From Centropus unirufus (taxonomy: Eukaryota; Chordata; Aves; Cuculiformes; Centropidae): a stretch of 64,000 nt of DNA. Position 1 is the stretch's first letter. Every line of letters begins with the position of its first letter. The position numbers and the translations under genes were made by a program. The stretch is from assembly GCA_013397695.1 (NCBI GenBank), contig VYZI01000120.1, positions 248,001-312,000 on the forward strand, written 5' to 3'. This document shows, piece after piece, positions 1 through 13,500 of the stretch. The notes under the pieces were generated by a model, which worked only from the letters and a program-made list of their open reading frames with translations, was not told the origin of the DNA and did no database searches.

Positions 1-3000
1 TACCTGGAAATAAGTCCTATCCTTCGGAGTGATTAAAAAAAAAGGAAATAATCTCTATATATTATTTTTATTTTCTTTGCTTTATATGGTTTGGAGATTG
101 CTCTTCTGCAGCACCAGAAAGTCACAGCTCATGATTTGTTACACTCTGGTCTGCTAATAGAAACACCCTCCCAACCGCCGCTCGCTCCTAAGACCAGAAG
201 GATCGTAACACAGATTGTAAATGCTTGCATTACTGAGAAAGATAATCTTTCTCTCCACTTTCATTTCCCTTGGTTGATATTTATCGTGGTAGGGTTTGTG
301 GAGGCATAGAAGAGAGAGAGATCATGCATTATTTACCAGTCTGGCTATGGGAAAAGGCTTCAGCTTTTCAGTGTGGCTGAACCCTGAGCGGTTCCCACCT
401 GCCAAGATCTGCATCGTGTTTGGTGGTGACCTGGCAGAAGGACGCCCAAAGCAAATTCCATTGCCCTGTCAGCCTGGAGAGAAGCAGCTGAGTGGTGCTG
501 AGGGTCACAGACTCTGCCTTCCCTTCTTTTGGCTTAAGTCACTATTTATTTCACAGTATGGCAAGACTAGGGTTAAAGCCAGAACTGCCACCACTGACAA
601 ATTCCTTGGGGTCAGCTGGGGCTTCAGGAGGCTCCAATGTCTAAGGTGGAATTTCTTGCTCTTGAATCTAGGTGGGGGGGAGACCTACCCATAGAGGAGG
701 GTGAGATAGGAATAGGTGGAAAGCCTGTCCAGCCCCAAGATTGTCCCCATGGTGCCACCAGGGGCGGTGATGCTAACCCAGCTTCGAAACACGCCAGAAA
801 GCTGCAACACTGGAAAGTTTATTACAGTTAAACTTCAGCCAGGGCCAGAAGCTCTATGCTTGTCCTTGCAGCACCATTGCCAGTGGACATTAAAAAGAAC
901 TTACAAAACACATCATTAAATTCAGAAAACTTAAAATAAAAAGAAAAAAAGAAAACAAGCAACAATAACAAAAAAGCTACTAAATAAGAAATAAGGTAAA
1001 GAGGAGAAAATTACAAGGAACTCAAGATTTTAAATGCTCTTCCAAATTAAGAAGAACAAGGGGAAAAGGATCAGGTTTTAATTTTGCCGTTAAGGTATTA
1101 TTTATGGAAACTTGGCTTTTTAAAGATTAAGCCTGGATACAGTGCTGCAGAAAACACATTTGATTTATTCCCAGGGCTTTTCATCAGTTTCTATATCAGC
1201 TTCAGCCAGTCAGCCAAGAACCAGGAGGAGTTTTTTTGCACTCCTGAGCCTGCGCGCACACAGGACACTTGTAAAACACCCAGAGGATTTATCCCAGCAC
1301 TGGGTAGTTGGACTGTGATGATTAGCAACAGTCCTCAACGCAAAGTGCTGGCACTGGGACTGAGCTGTTGTATCTTCAGGATAGAAAGGAATCTTCTGAG
1401 AATAAGAGTTAACATTTCGTAGGAGTAAGAGGGGAAAAAATAAAGACTCCAGCTCGGTGTCTGAGTACAAGCTGCATGTGAATGGGGTGGGAAGAGGAGA
1501 CTCAGAAGGAGCACCCTGTGTTTTCAGGGAAGACACATGCAGCCAGACGAGGTCATATGGAGGCAGTCAGACGGCTGTCCCATCACTGTGGTTGTCCCAG
1601 TCACCTCCAGAGACACCTCCAGAGGCTCAGGGAAACGATCTCTGCAGCTGCAAGGGAAGGGAAGAGGTGGAAGATGAACACACGGCCATCAAGGAGCCAC
1701 CCTGGCAGCCTTTCTTTCTCCAGCTCTGCCTGGTTTGACTCTTGGCCAGCAAGCAGGGAGCCACAGGTCTGCCAAAACCCACACGATTGTGTGGGGACAA
1801 AATGCAACCACGACTGCAAAATGCATGTTCATCTTACTATAGTGTTTTTCTCCCCTCCTGCAGTTGGTAATTCTTGCAGAGAAACTATTTCTAACAAACT
1901 TTTTGCTAAAGTATGCGATGCATTAAGATTGGCCATGCTATTTATAGGACTCCGCTCCCAGATGCCTTCCTGGTTTCCCCACAGACTAATAAAACCAGTA
2001 AATAAATAAAAGTAAATAAATAAGAGAGGATGCAATGTTTGGTTAGACTCAAAAACAATCCAGGGAGGAGAGAACTGAAGACAGGATCCTCCTGGGAAGA
2101 CATCCAGGCATCTATGTTGTGCTGTTGCGAATAAACTCTGATTTCAAGGAGACATTGTAAGTCAAACAGTTGCAAACTATATTATTCTTTTATGATTCTG
2201 TTGATTTTTCCAACCTCCATGCTGGCTGCTGCCCTTCATGCCCTGTTCTTTGAACCTGCACAGAGTAAATAAGCGTAACCACTGTGGCTCTGCGGGCAGG
2301 AGATGTGTTAGGAGTGTTAGATACAGGCAGGGAAAGACTCCCCCCCAGGCATCCTGGAGAGCAGCGTGTGAAAGAGTCAGTTTGCTTGGACTGAGAAAGG
2401 TTTGGGGGTAGTGGGGCTTAAAAGAGAGAGAGAGAAAAAAAAAATCAGGAAAGCCTTAGAGGAAGGTCTTGGGAATTCAAAAGACTCGGAGTAAACACAG
2501 AGGTGGTGGCTTTTCTGAGAACAGACACAGAAGGATGTGAGCAGGGAAGTGACAACCTTCAGCCACCCCAGCAGAGCTGCTGGAGGCACAGGGAGCATCT
2601 GGAGCTTGGCAGATGAGGAGCACTGCCCAGGGCCTCAGAGGGAGTTGCCCTCTAGAGACTTTATTTCATTTAAGTCTAACTGACCAGAAAATTTCGCCTC
2701 TCTTCATTCCCCCTCTCCCAGTAGAAACATTTATTATGCTAATTGAAACATTTAACCACCTGGGACTGTTGGCTGCAATTTCTCATCATAAGCAGCTTTA
2801 ACGTTTGCTTGGATCAGCACCCTGGGACCAGGGAAATGTATTTCACCCTTTCTTCTACCCAGTTACCAAGTGCTTCTCTCTTCCTCACTCCTCTCCTCCC
2901 TCAGCCCTGTCCTCTGCCTTTCTCCAAGTTGCAATGCATTAAAATAAAAGTATTAACATCACTCGGCTGCTGCATGGGAGCAAGAGATTGTGAGAGCAAG

Positions 3001-3240
3001 CTGGCAAGCAGCCAGCAGCTAATAGCAGCATAAAAGCAATTTGATGAAAAAAAGAATGTAACATGCTAATTGTCAGGTTGGAGAGGGTGCTGGGGACAAG
3101 TGGGGGGGTGGAAGGCATTTTCTGATTACTCTAGATTTTAACAATAAAGGTCTGAGGAAGAAAGAAAGGTTCTGATGCAATTTTCCTTTTTTTTCTCTTT
3201 TTTTTTTTTTGGTTGTCCCATTCCCTGCTACCCTCCCCCA
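1..3240. other. Non-coding flank left of SMIM32, no gene recognised
   Basis: This is AT-rich unique sequence. Open frames here are short, overlap on both strands and resemble no family I know. A small (AAAT)n stretch lies at about 2000-2022 and a T-rich run at about 3184-3212. By the gene order I recall from other vertebrates, TRPC7 should lie further left. I see no TRPC7 coding exon here, although part of its 3' UTR could be present unseen. Confidence 0.5.
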
Positions 3241-4152
3241 GCTCAAAACCTCAAGCCGGAGCCTCAGGCACTCGAAGGGATTTATCGGAAGATCTCTTCC
3301 TTTTTAGCATCATGTCACTGCCAGATGCACCACGGGCTGTAGAGCTACACCACCACGCAGTTCTCCTCTTCCCACGGTAGCAAGTGACGCTGCAGCGGAG
3401 CTTCTGTTGGGGGGAAAAAGTCATGTTTGACAGAAACCTGCACAGTCCCACCTCACAGCTCAGATGAGCCGAGGGCGGAGAAGAGGTTTCCAAAGAACTG
3501 ACCCTCCTCCCATTCCCAGGGAGGCTTCCTTGATGTTTCTCTTTTAAACAAAGGGATATTAGCCAATTTGATTTCCTTTTTTTTTTTTTTTAATTTTTTT
3601 TTGTTTAAATTCTTTTTCTCAAAGCAATCGACAGGAGTGCCTGGAAAGCTCAAGCAGAAAGCTCAGCCTCTTAACGTTAGCTCTACAGCGTGCTGTTAAC
3701 TGGGATTAAGAAAGTCAACTAATACTTCCCAGCACCAGGATTTCAGCAGCCAGGAGCCTCCCGAGGCGGAGAGCCGCGACAGGGAATTCAGCAGGATCTC
3801 AAAGCAGCAACTGCCTCTCCCCAGGGATGGCATTTAACCCTGGATTTGTGTGCACCGCACTTCTGAAAATCACCTGGAAATCCGTCGTGCCTTCCCTTCA
3901 CGGACAGTGAGCGCTGCCAGCCAAAGCCTTGGTTCCTCTCTGCCCGGCTGCCAGCACTGGAGCTGGGTTTGGGAGAGCTTTTTCCCATGCAGGTGGAGTG
4001 GCGGGGTCCCAGCAGGGTCCTGGAGCTCCCAGTCCATCCCGGCTGACCTGCAGATGATCCGGCGTGTTTTCCTAAAAGAGGTGTGTCAGGGGAACAAGGG
4101 CCAGGACACGAGGTACCTGTATGATTTTTGATTAACATTTGTGGATGAATGC

Positions 4153-4160
4153 TATAAAGA
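4153..4160 (+). promoter_or_regulatory. TATA-like box upstream of SMIM32
   Basis: TATAAAGA lies 190 bases before the SMIM32 ATG. If used, transcription would begin near 4180-4190, giving a 5' UTR of about 155 bases containing both upstream ORFs. A single short motif in AT-rich DNA is weak evidence. Confidence 0.25.
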
Positions 4161-4226
4161 TGAGCCAAGAAGATTTAAAAGAAAGTCACTGAGCCGTGCA
4201 AGTGAATTAATCTGCTTTTAGACAAA

Positions 4227-4289
4227 ATGTGGCTGGTTTTCAGCTTTTTACAAGCAGGAGCATTATTTCTTGCCTATGCCAAAGACTGA
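4227..4289 (+). other. Upstream ORF 1 before SMIM32 (20 codons)
   Basis: An ATG at 4227 opens a 20-codon frame ending in TGA at 4287-4289. It is out of frame with SMIM32 and ends 53 bases before its start codon. The peptide begins MWLVFSFLQA and is hydrophobic, like the start of a signal peptide, but is too short to assign a role. It matters only if the transcript starts upstream of 4227. Confidence 0.3.
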
Positions 4290-4350
4290 CTGTGTTTGCT
4301 CTCCTGCTTTACTTGTGCCGTGGAGCACATTTAAGCAAGAACATGTATAG
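4276..4350 (+). other. Upstream ORF 2 overlapping the SMIM32 start codon (24 codons)
   Basis: An ATG at 4276 opens a 24-codon frame whose TAG stop at 4348-4350 lies just past the SMIM32 ATG at 4343. Ribosomes translating it would run through the main start codon in another frame, an arrangement that generally lowers translation of the main ORF. Whether it is in the mature mRNA is not known. Confidence 0.3.
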
Positions 4351-4663
4351 TGAATTGCTAAATTCAACCAGTGCAACCGAAGCTCACCTGATCATTCAGA
4401 CAAACACACCCTACCTGAGCGGCACACCGAGACCTGTGAGCTCCTCTGCTTTTTACATGTCAACAGCCAGGGTGTTAAAAGAAGGGGAAATAAATAAGCC
4501 AGACCTGGTGACTTACATCATTCTGTTTTTCTTTCTGCTCTTGACTGTGACGCTCATTGTGCTCTTCATAAACTGCCAGCTGAAAAATTCTTTCTTTGCT
4601 ACCCTTCCTTACGACAGATCGCTCAGAGAAGCGAGGAGCCCGTGGAGGACACAGGCTGTCTGA
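4343..4663 (+). CDS. SMIM32: Small integral membrane protein 32 (SMIM32)
   Basis: This is a single uninterrupted coding exon for a 106-residue protein. One strongly hydrophobic segment at about residues 55-78 (from DLVTYII to VLFINC) makes it a single-pass membrane protein. A short polar N-terminal part carries an N-glycosylation sequon (N7-S-T), and a basic C-terminal tail ends WRTQAV. The frame stays open to 4229, but only from a GTG; the first in-frame ATG is at 4343, so that start was chosen. Identity rests on my recollection of the SMIM32 family (conserved membrane segment and the PYDRSLREAR-type tail) and on its position next to SMAD5. The molecular function of SMIM32 is not established. 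The gene runs tail to tail with SMAD5. No frameshift or premature stop is visible. Confidence 0.82.
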   Translation: MYSELLNSTSATEAHLIIQTNTPYLSGTPRPVSSSAFYMSTARVLKEGEINKPDLVTYIILFFFLLLTVTLIVLFINCQLKNSFFATLPYDRSLREARSPWRTQAV

Positions 4664-4860
4664 CACTAGAGAGCAGCGATGTATTACAACAGTAGCAGGC
4701 ACACGAAACCCGGTGCAATAAGGCGTTCTTGCCATGTGTCAGGGAAGATGCTCCCCTTTTGAGAGTAACAGGCTGCATCGCAGGGCAAAGCTTGCTGGAA
4801 AATATGCTGTACGCGAAGCAGAATAGCTGTAAATAAAAAGCTCTCTTATGAACTAAAGAT
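4664..4860 (+). other. SMIM32: Probable SMIM32 3' UTR
   Basis: This stretch follows the SMIM32 stop codon and carries AATAAA at 4832-4837, about 170 bases downstream. If that signal is used, the mRNA would end near 4850-4860. Further AATAAA hexamers downstream (for example near 5384 and 5705) could extend it. Confidence 0.45.
4832..4837 (+). terminator. Candidate poly(A) signal AATAAA for SMIM32
   Basis: This is the first canonical AATAAA after the SMIM32 stop codon. Cleavage would be expected 10-30 bases downstream. It is inferred from motif and position only. Confidence 0.45.
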
Positions 4861-7800
4861 TTAGGAAATTCATACAATTTGGGGTGAAAAAATTGCCCCA
4901 TGATTCCACATTAAGCTCTATATGTATGCAAATGTCATCATCCACCCATTCAGTGTCCGTACAAGGATATTTGCATTAACAGCCTCCGATTTGGGCATCT
5001 GGTGGAGCTTTTTATCCATGTCCATGAAAGCATAGCATCAAAGGTAAAGAACACAGTGCGTTTACCTAACGGCTCAGCGCTGAGGAGATGAGTTTACTTC
5101 CCAGATCCATTTCTCCCAGCCGCTGCTGAAATTGTGTGGTTATGCAGCGGGAACCCTGCAAGGCGGGAGGGAAGAGGGTAACAAAACTGTTTATTTAGAC
5201 TCTTGATGGCGATTTCCTTAAGGGTGTCTTTTTGATTACTGCATTGTTGATCAGGTTTTAAATTGTAATGTGAAACACTAAATACCCAAGGAATTTGTAT
5301 TCAACTTTCTATAGCTACAAAGGAAATTATTTGCCACGGCATGAAACCAAAATAATCAGGATGGGGAGAAGGAAGGAGGGAAAATAAATATCATTAATAG
5401 TATGTAAACTAATGAAAGGGGGAGCAGAGTGGTCCAAGCTCAGTACGCAAAATAGATAACTTCTGAAAGCCATAAGCCAGGGTTTTATAGGAAAAGTTGC
5501 TTTGATGCACAATATCCCCCCTCCTTGGCTCTTTCTATAAACCTAGCACAACCAGAAGCATGCTTCATCAATATGGCAACATCTTATTTCAATATTGATC
5601 ACTGGCAAACCCCAACATTTTAAATTATTAGCTACCCACTTTCATTCAAAAGGTTTCTGCTTGACATTGCTAGTTGATGTGCTATTTTATAGATGCTGAT
5701 TTTTAATAAACTTGCAGTTATAGCACAAGTCCAGATTAAACTGCATGGACCCTGAACTGTATTTCTATATCCCACAAACACTGGGCAAAGGGCTTTTCCT
5801 TCTTTAACCCCAGTAGCTTAACATGCAACTAAGTTGCAGCCACCCAGAAATACAAGAGTCCTAAACCCTATTTTTGCCTTGGTTTTGCCAGTGGATCATC
5901 TTTCAGAGAATGGGGTTCGAGTAGTATCCGCTGCTGTGCCCCCAAATCCATTCTTAACACACACAGTACAGAAGTGCTGTGTATATATACGTACATAACT
6001 GATTTAATCAAAATTAAAGGGTTTTACAATCTAACTACACACAAATCGGCTCACGCTCAAACACACAGATAAAGCACGTATATACAGGAGGCTGTTTGCA
6101 AGCTTTTTTACACAAAAGTTTCAATGTTGATAACATTTCTATGTCATTGTCTTGGTTACCACATTTTATTATGCTCAAGTAACTTAAACTACTGTGTTAC
6201 CAGGCTTAAATATTTTATTCCTCAATAGGTGGCAAAATTTTATCTCCTCCAACCCAACTCTAAGTGGTATAATTCCAAGTAATAACTCTAATGTAGAAAG
6301 TGAAATTAAATTCAAATGTGCTTATTTTGGCCCTTTTTAAATAAATCAACTTTTATAAAATCAGGCATTTCTTATTTATTTGTAAGGAACAACAGCTCGG
6401 TTTTGGCCATCAGCCATGATGAGTTTGGTCTAAGAATTTCTTCTGGCAAAAGCCTTAGAACCTGACAAAACACATGTTGCATTACACCCTACTGAACTTT
6501 ATTTAAATGTTCAAGAATAAGCCTGGCATAGTCCTGCTTTTCTCCACAGCCTGATAGTTGGAATATTACTCCCAAACAACCTGTCCTGCTTAGAGTGCCG
6601 GCTGGTTTACTGGAAAAGCTTTCATGCATGTCCTGTGTTGCTCTCATCAATAACCAAACTCACTTCTATTGCAGAATAAAGTTCTATTAATGCCATTTTA
6701 ACCAATGTATGAAACATATGTACAGAAAACATCCTATATATTCCCGTTCACCAGGCCCAAAATTCAAGGTGACCATAAGATCCAGTTCCTGACCACAGGA
6801 ATGCCAGGAGAGAGACCGACGGGCATTTACTCAATTGTTGTAACTGGTTTATCAGGTGCATGACCCACGCAGGGTCCTAAATGTATTCTCCATCCCTTTT
6901 GCCACTCACACTCCTGCCCCTGATACAAATACATCGTTCACCGTGTCTTTATAGCAAATGCCACTTTCTCAATGTGCCTTTTTTCAGGAAAGTTTCTCAA
7001 CGCTCACAGCCCCGCAGCAGCCTCCAGCCTTCTCTTCAAGGCAGACCAGAGGTCAACATGCCACAGCACAAAGGAGTCAAACTCCAAAAATCTGGGACAT
7101 GATGCTGTAAGAAGTGGGGTGGCCTCAGTTCAGAGATGCTCTTAATTATATGTTTTGCTTTCTAAGGATGAGTAGGTCCCATAATGCTTTGGAGAATATC
7201 CATACACTTAAATTACACAGCTATGTGCTCTGCTGAGTCAGGACCTGGGCGTAAAATAAGGTTTTAACTCTTCCCTGTGCCAGGGGAAGAACTCATCACT
7301 TCCACCTGGGAGCAGTGAGGCCTTCTGTATCTGATGCCATCCTTCCAACAGATTACTATTATTATTACTGTTATATTTCAGTCTGTTGGCTTTAACCTCT
7401 GACTCCACAGATGGCTTTGAACCCAGCTGCTTAAGCTGTTGGCAGACGCTGCCTGTGAGGCGTTTGTCACAACACTGGCACCAAGTAACTAAGGAGGAGC
7501 CCCCATTGCAATGCTCCTCTGCAAGAGCACCCCAAAACTGGGAGCTTACTCATCATGTTGCTCATCCTGAACATTAGGTTTATTAACATTACAGGGATGC
7601 AGCAGGATCAATCTTCTTTCTCACATTTCTTACCTGTAGGTGGGTTTTTATTATGAGCATTCACCCTCCTGCATTTCCCTTTGCCCCAAGGAAAAAAAAA
7701 AGAGGACCTGAGTGTTTTCTATGCCCCATACCACATGGCCACCCCAACTGACAACTGGAAAGAACTTATCTGTAGGACTCCAAAGCCTGCAAATCTGCAC

Positions 7801-10585
7801 AACAAGGCAAAGAACAAACCCCACAAGCTAAATATTTCACATCTGTTCAGGATTCCTCAGACTAGTAAATGCCCTAGTGCCGCACGGCAAAAGAGAAAGC
7901 AAAGTTTCGATTCATGATCACACTCTCCCAACTGGTGCCAAACCACAAGAGCCACAGCAATTTGTAACCATGCTTGCTCTAATGAGTTTTCTTCTAGTAG
8001 CATCTTCAAAAGAAATGAAAAGCCCTTATCCCAGGACACCACTTCAAAACAGGAATGGCCAAGATGAAAGCTCCTCTGCAGCTCAGCTTCCATTAAGAAA
8101 AGAAAGAGAAAAGGCTGAGGACTTGCATAAAGCTGTTAGGGAGCAGTAACAAGAGGGAGGATTTAGTTACACTGCTCCTGAGTTTTTTCTGGCTTTCCAA
8201 ACTTACAAAGATTGATTCCACAAAGGCCAAGTAAGCTTAATTCTGAATGTGGGTTTGAATTTTCTGTTACAAGACTCAGAACTGAAAAAAATGAGATTTC
8301 GCATTCATTTGCTGCTATGTACAAATCTACCTTTTTGTTTTGTCTTTATTGGACTTGTACCTTGCCTGAGGTTTCCTACATCCCCTGTGGCGGGTAAGGG
8401 CACCTAAAGCCCCCTCACATCTGCTGCTGCTTCTGCAGTCACCCTCCTACTCTGGAACAGTCCAGGCCCTGGTAACTTCAAGCATTCCTTGGACGACAGC
8501 TTTGTCGTCCCACAACAAAACCAACTCATACCTTGAGCGGGAGGCAGGTGGGCTCCAGGTGACATGCAGCAAAGCAGTTGACCATCACCATCCTCTGGAC
8601 ATGTCTTGCTGCTTTTATCCGGCTTATTTTCCATCCAGCACAGCACCATTTGATACAATTACTCAAATAAATGCAGAACTGACTGCCCTGGCATAAACCT
8701 ACGCTGCAGCTATAGCTGCTGTGGCTTGTCAGTGGTTTTCCCAGTCACATACATGTAAGGGAAACACTGTGGCTAGCGTAGCAAAAATTCTGTATAAAAG
8801 AGGATTTAAAACTGTGTCTAATTACAGAATCATGGAACACTTCTCATATGCCTTTCTAGATTCAGGTTTTCAGTTTTTGCAATGAGGTGAATAGGTCTAG
8901 GGTTCTTCTAGAGCAGAGCTCCTTCAGCGGAGGTGTCCACACAGACCTGCTCACTGCAGGACTGCCCAACAGCAACTGCGAGTTCTAGATCAGGTGTGAC
9001 CATCACACCCAGAAAATGGGATGCTGGCTACTCACCATCACTAGAAGAGCAAACTATTACTAATACAGCACAAACTTAAGGTAGTAGTGAAAAAAAAATG
9101 TCTTGCCTGACAAATTATGTAAGCTGGGATAGATTGCCTGCCTCCAAAAGAACAGCTGAACATCTGAGAGAAGCAGGAAGACATTAGGACTCTGAGTATT
9201 GTCCTTTCAGTAGCTTTGGTGATGGATTTACGCTGTGGGAACTAACAGAGTTGGGTTTTTCCCCCCCCCAAAAAAAATCAGTTTCTACTGTGATTTTGTT
9301 ATTCCCACAATAAGAACTTGGGGGATAGATGCTAGGCAGCTTGCACAAGTCTCATACCTCCACTATCTATAGCTGGTGAGAGCTTCATTAGGAAAAGCTG
9401 CTTTCCACCCTGCAGCTTTCTTCTGCTTTGCTATTAAATTTGTGTTTGGAGAATTCACACTCCAGACCTCCCAACAACCCGCTTTGCTGCACCTGTTAGA
9501 TAAAAATACACAGGATGACCTTTCTTTACTTTCAAGTTGATACACAGTTGGCTAAAACCAAGGGGAATGATTATTCCTGTACAGTGTTACCAACCCAAAA
9601 TCCCAACTCTGGCTGCAAAAGGCTCATCAGCATACACCAATTCTCTTGACACTACTAATTGAGCATTAATATGATGCAGGATCTAAAAACATTTACATTT
9701 AACTGAATAGCTGACAATTCACAGGTACGTTGGGACATTCTGGAAATGCCTCAGTGCACAGGGAATATGACAATTTGCTCTGCATCCTAGAGTCAGAAGA
9801 TTGTTAACAGATTTCAAGGGAGACCAAAGCCAGTATCCTCAGAGAGCTACTCCAATGATTCTTTTTTGTGCTAGCAGTGTCTGGAAAACACACACCCGGA
9901 ATCACATAGGGCAAAATACTGAATTTGGGAGGTTAGATGGAGTAAACATGTCCCTGATACCCAGTGCTTACTAGGAATGCAATTTGGAAAAGCCTGATTT
10001 AGCACACTGACTTGACACTAAGGTCAGCATCATCTGACCAGTTATGTATAGGAAAAGTAATTTCCCAAGTTTTCCTGACTTCTGTGCAACGTTTTTTCTA
10101 GGTGAGTAGGATTTCTTGGCATAGTGTCAGGAAAGGCACGGTCCTTTGCCACAACAAGGCAGGGAGCACTCCAGGACAAGGAAGGCCGATTTCTCTTGGC
10201 ACAAGGTACAGGACACCCAACGTTTAATTACTTTAAATGCCAGCGAGATATTTGCTCACTATGCAGCAGGGAAGAGAAGTAGCCTCTGACTCACTGAACA
10301 CACCGTGCAGGTCAGGAGTGGAGGTGGAAGAGGTGGGGTTTGCTCAAAGCTTTTTTCCTGCTGAAAGAAACCCCATAAATGAACCCTTTCACGGGTTACT
10401 TTGGCTTGCTTTTCACAGAAAAGTTAATTATCAACTGGTACTAGGACCCTAATTCCCTGAAAGACTGGCAAGATGAATAACTCCTCTTCAGCTCTATAAA
10501 ATAATATTACAAGGCTTTTAATAACACACGTTTTGGTGGGGTTTTTCTCTAACTTAATATATTTTTGACAGAAGTCCTTATCAAG
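4861..10585. other. Convergent intergenic region between SMIM32 and SMAD5
   Basis: This is AT-rich sequence without a recognisable gene. The open frames are short, overlapping and unlike known proteins. It contains hexamers that could serve as poly(A) signals on either strand (for example TTTATT at 6165-6170, which is AATAAA on the - strand), so either flanking 3' UTR may reach further in than annotated. No CR1 copy or tandem repeat of note was seen. Confidence 0.45.
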
Positions 10586-10591
10586 TTTATT
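10586..10591 (-). terminator. Candidate distal poly(A) signal for SMAD5
   Basis: TTTATT on the + strand reads AATAAA on the - strand, about 5.0 kb beyond the SMAD5 stop codon. A GU-rich stretch (CGTGTGTTATT on the - strand) follows about 50-60 bases downstream. A 3' UTR of about 5 kb agrees with the long SMAD5 3' UTR I recall in mammals. Other hexamers (11750-11755, 13835-13840, 13881-13886) compete, so the true end is uncertain. Confidence 0.3.
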
Positions 10592-13500
10592 GAAAGCCCA
10601 CAAGCCACTGCAACACTTAGGTGTTAGTTATTTGCTGATTACACTATCATCTAGGTAATGCGATCATAATAAATCTTCTGGGGACATAATATGGCAGGAA
10701 AAACATCAGGTTTCAGGAGACAGTTGAAAAAAACTACTGCCCGAGTGATTGGATCCTCCTTAGCAGAGTGCAGTTCTATATTCAGAGGAAAAAAAAAAAA
10801 AGAAAAAAATTATTATTGAGAAGATGAGGGAACTTGATAGGGACTCCTTCAAGGTGACAGTCTGTTAGCCAAATTAAATCCCAAAGCAGGAAGCACAGAT
10901 AAGATCAAGCAGCATCAACACTTGGATTTCAGTTTGGTACTTATCAAATAATTTGTCCTTTGCATCACATTTATACAGATTTCTCTGTGGAACTGGGAGT
11001 CAGTATTTTTGTACTGATCCTGTCAAAAAAAAAAAACCCAACAGGATTTCTTTAAATTCCTGCACACTGATTGCTATTTCAACCTCTATTCCTGCTGTTC
11101 GTGGTAAACAAGAGAAATGTTTTCTTCCTCTCAATCTTAAAAAATAAGGCTAATACACAGAGGAACAGCTTACAAAAATGCTCCTAGATTTCCATTTTAC
11201 TGGAAGAGTACTCGAGTTTCAAGAGATATTCAGCCTTCATCCCATTGGAAAGGCTACTGGTCATCGGCTTAAAGCACTACACATTTAGACAAGATGACAG
11301 TTGTTTAAAGACATTACGGGTAGTCTTGGCGCTAAAAAAACACCCCAATCACACCCGAAACACATCAGAGTCCCTATAGTCTTACAGATAATAATTAAAT
11401 ATTAATTCCCTTTTAAATATTTTATAAATAGCAGCAGATTGGTACCATTACTGCAATTGGAGTTTATGGCTGGCTGCATTCTACAAGCCCCACAAAATAA
11501 AGGACTCAAATTAATGATTTAATTTAATCTGCTTCTGAGAGCACTGCAGCTTTTGCATTACCAAAATGCCATAGAAACGTATTTTTACAGTTACAAGATT
11601 GCATATGTATGAGGAAGAATACGTGCATAGTAAGGAATCAGCAGAGAGTGACAAGAACTTGTAAATCAACCCCTGTAAACAAATATTTGAGACGTAATGA
11701 GTTATGGATAAAGGAAATGAGGAAAATCTGTGTGGTTTTTTTTGTTTTGTTTATTGAAATATGAGCAGCAGTATGCAAAAAATATCTTTAAAAACATAAC
11801 ATAGCAAAACCTAATAATTTTAAAATTAACAAAATAAAAAGATGTTTAGAGTTAAATGAAAAAACTCATTGCTAGAACTGTGTTTCCTACAATGTAAACA
11901 AAAGCATAAAGGTTATGCTTGCAACAAACACAGAAGCAGGTTTATGGAGCAGCACAATAAAGCAACATTATGTTGTAATCCAATGGTTTGGTCTATTGAT
12001 TTGAATTCAGAATGGGTTACCTCCCGAGACAGAAACTTCACCACTATGAAATAAAGAGGTTGGACACATGGCTGTCTTTTGAAGCCAAAGATTTACGGGG
12101 TGATTTTTTTTGTGGGTTTTGGTTTCTAAAAGCCATCACTAGCAACACTTCGGGCAACTAAAACAGTATTCTGAAATGAAATTATTATTTCAAACCAGGG
12201 AGAAAGCTTGATACATTTTAACGTTCTCTAGACTTACACTGCAAGAGTATCTGCCCAAGAGTTGACAACTTTCACACTAATACCATGGGCGTGGGAATCA
12301 TACCTTCAAGCAAAACCCTGAAGAAATTCAATATTTTAAACAATTCTACACCAAATCATATCATTTTTTTTTTACTAATGGGATGCTCTGTTAGATTTGT
12401 CTCCCATCAGTCAGTCATACTAGAAAGTCTTATTTTGGTCCTGTAGATACTATAACCCAATGTCATCACTACTTCATGCCTAATGCAATTAAATGTACAA
12501 AATACACAAGGCACTGGATTGACCACCAGCAACTGAAGTCCTCTAAGAAGGAACATCCAAGCTACTCTCATATCTTAGTGACTATAAAAGCAAACTCAAA
12601 GAACTTCAGGAGAGGCCTGCTCTAGGCTCTTTGCTGGCACTGCCAAAGCTGTTAAGTTAATGCTGTGGTTGGTGCGAAGTAAAAAGATGCCCAAAAAGTA
12701 GAAAATGCTTACACTACAAAGCCAAAATAGTTTTCACTGAAGAGTAACGTTCAGTCTAAGCTGGGCGACACTGGAAAGGCTCCATCTTCCACTACCGCAC
12801 TACTGATTCAGTTTCTCCAGCCCTCCATCTAGATCAAGAAGTGATTTATACACAAGTACACTGCAACAGAAGCAGCACTCTCTGCTATTGCTATACTTAA
12901 AACAACATTAGGGTCAGACAGTTCTCCATCCAATCCGTCCATGCACCAATATCTGAATTTTGTATCAGCAGCACAGACTACCTAAACATGATTAAAAAAC
13001 AGCAGAATCCAGCAGCACACAAAATTTGCTACCTAGAAAGCTCTCAAAGTTCTACGTAAAAGGAACAGAGAAGCAGAACACAGATATATGTCACCGGGTC
13101 TGCTCCTGCAAGGCTACCCTGGCAAAATCAGCAGCCAAAAGGAGATCCCCAGCACTGCGTATGTTACCTTTCAAGAATATGTACAGAAGCAGAAAAATGC
13201 CAGAGTGCTTTAGTACTTCATGACAGCATCAAAAGTCGGTTAACTGGATATTATTGCAGAAATTATGGTTCAGTGCACGGGCAGCCAATCTAACCACAAT
13301 CCTAGCATGAAGCACTAGCTCTGGCTGATGATCATCCACTTCAGCACCCATTCTTGAGTCATTTAGTTGGCCACATCTAAACATACAGGTGAAGAGACTA
13401 AGCCAGGTGAAAAACATTTTGGATGAAGTTAAAACTTGTACCTATAACTGAGATATTTTCTTAATCCAACGTGCCATGACATTTATAAAAGCGAGTCACA

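Larger units (their letters stand above)
3241..4342 (+). promoter_or_regulatory. SMIM32: Putative SMIM32 5' flank and 5' UTR
   Basis: Patches of higher GC with scattered CpG (about 3255-3490 and 3755-4060) stand out from the AT-rich surroundings just upstream of the SMIM32 start codon. The interval holds a TATA-like box at 4153 and two short upstream ORFs (4227-4289 and 4276-4350). AG acceptor-like sites at about 4220 and 4243 mean an upstream non-coding exon cannot be excluded. The promoter role is inferred from position and composition only. Confidence 0.35.

Noticed and set aside
1482..2009. 175-codon + strand frame
   Set aside because: Low-complexity, unrecognised sequence starting outside any gene context and ending in AT-rich repeats; likely chance.
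4229..4342. N-terminal extension of SMIM32 starting at 4229
   Set aside because: The frame is open but its first codon is GTG and there is no in-frame ATG before 4343. The ATG at 4343 gives a protein of the expected small size.
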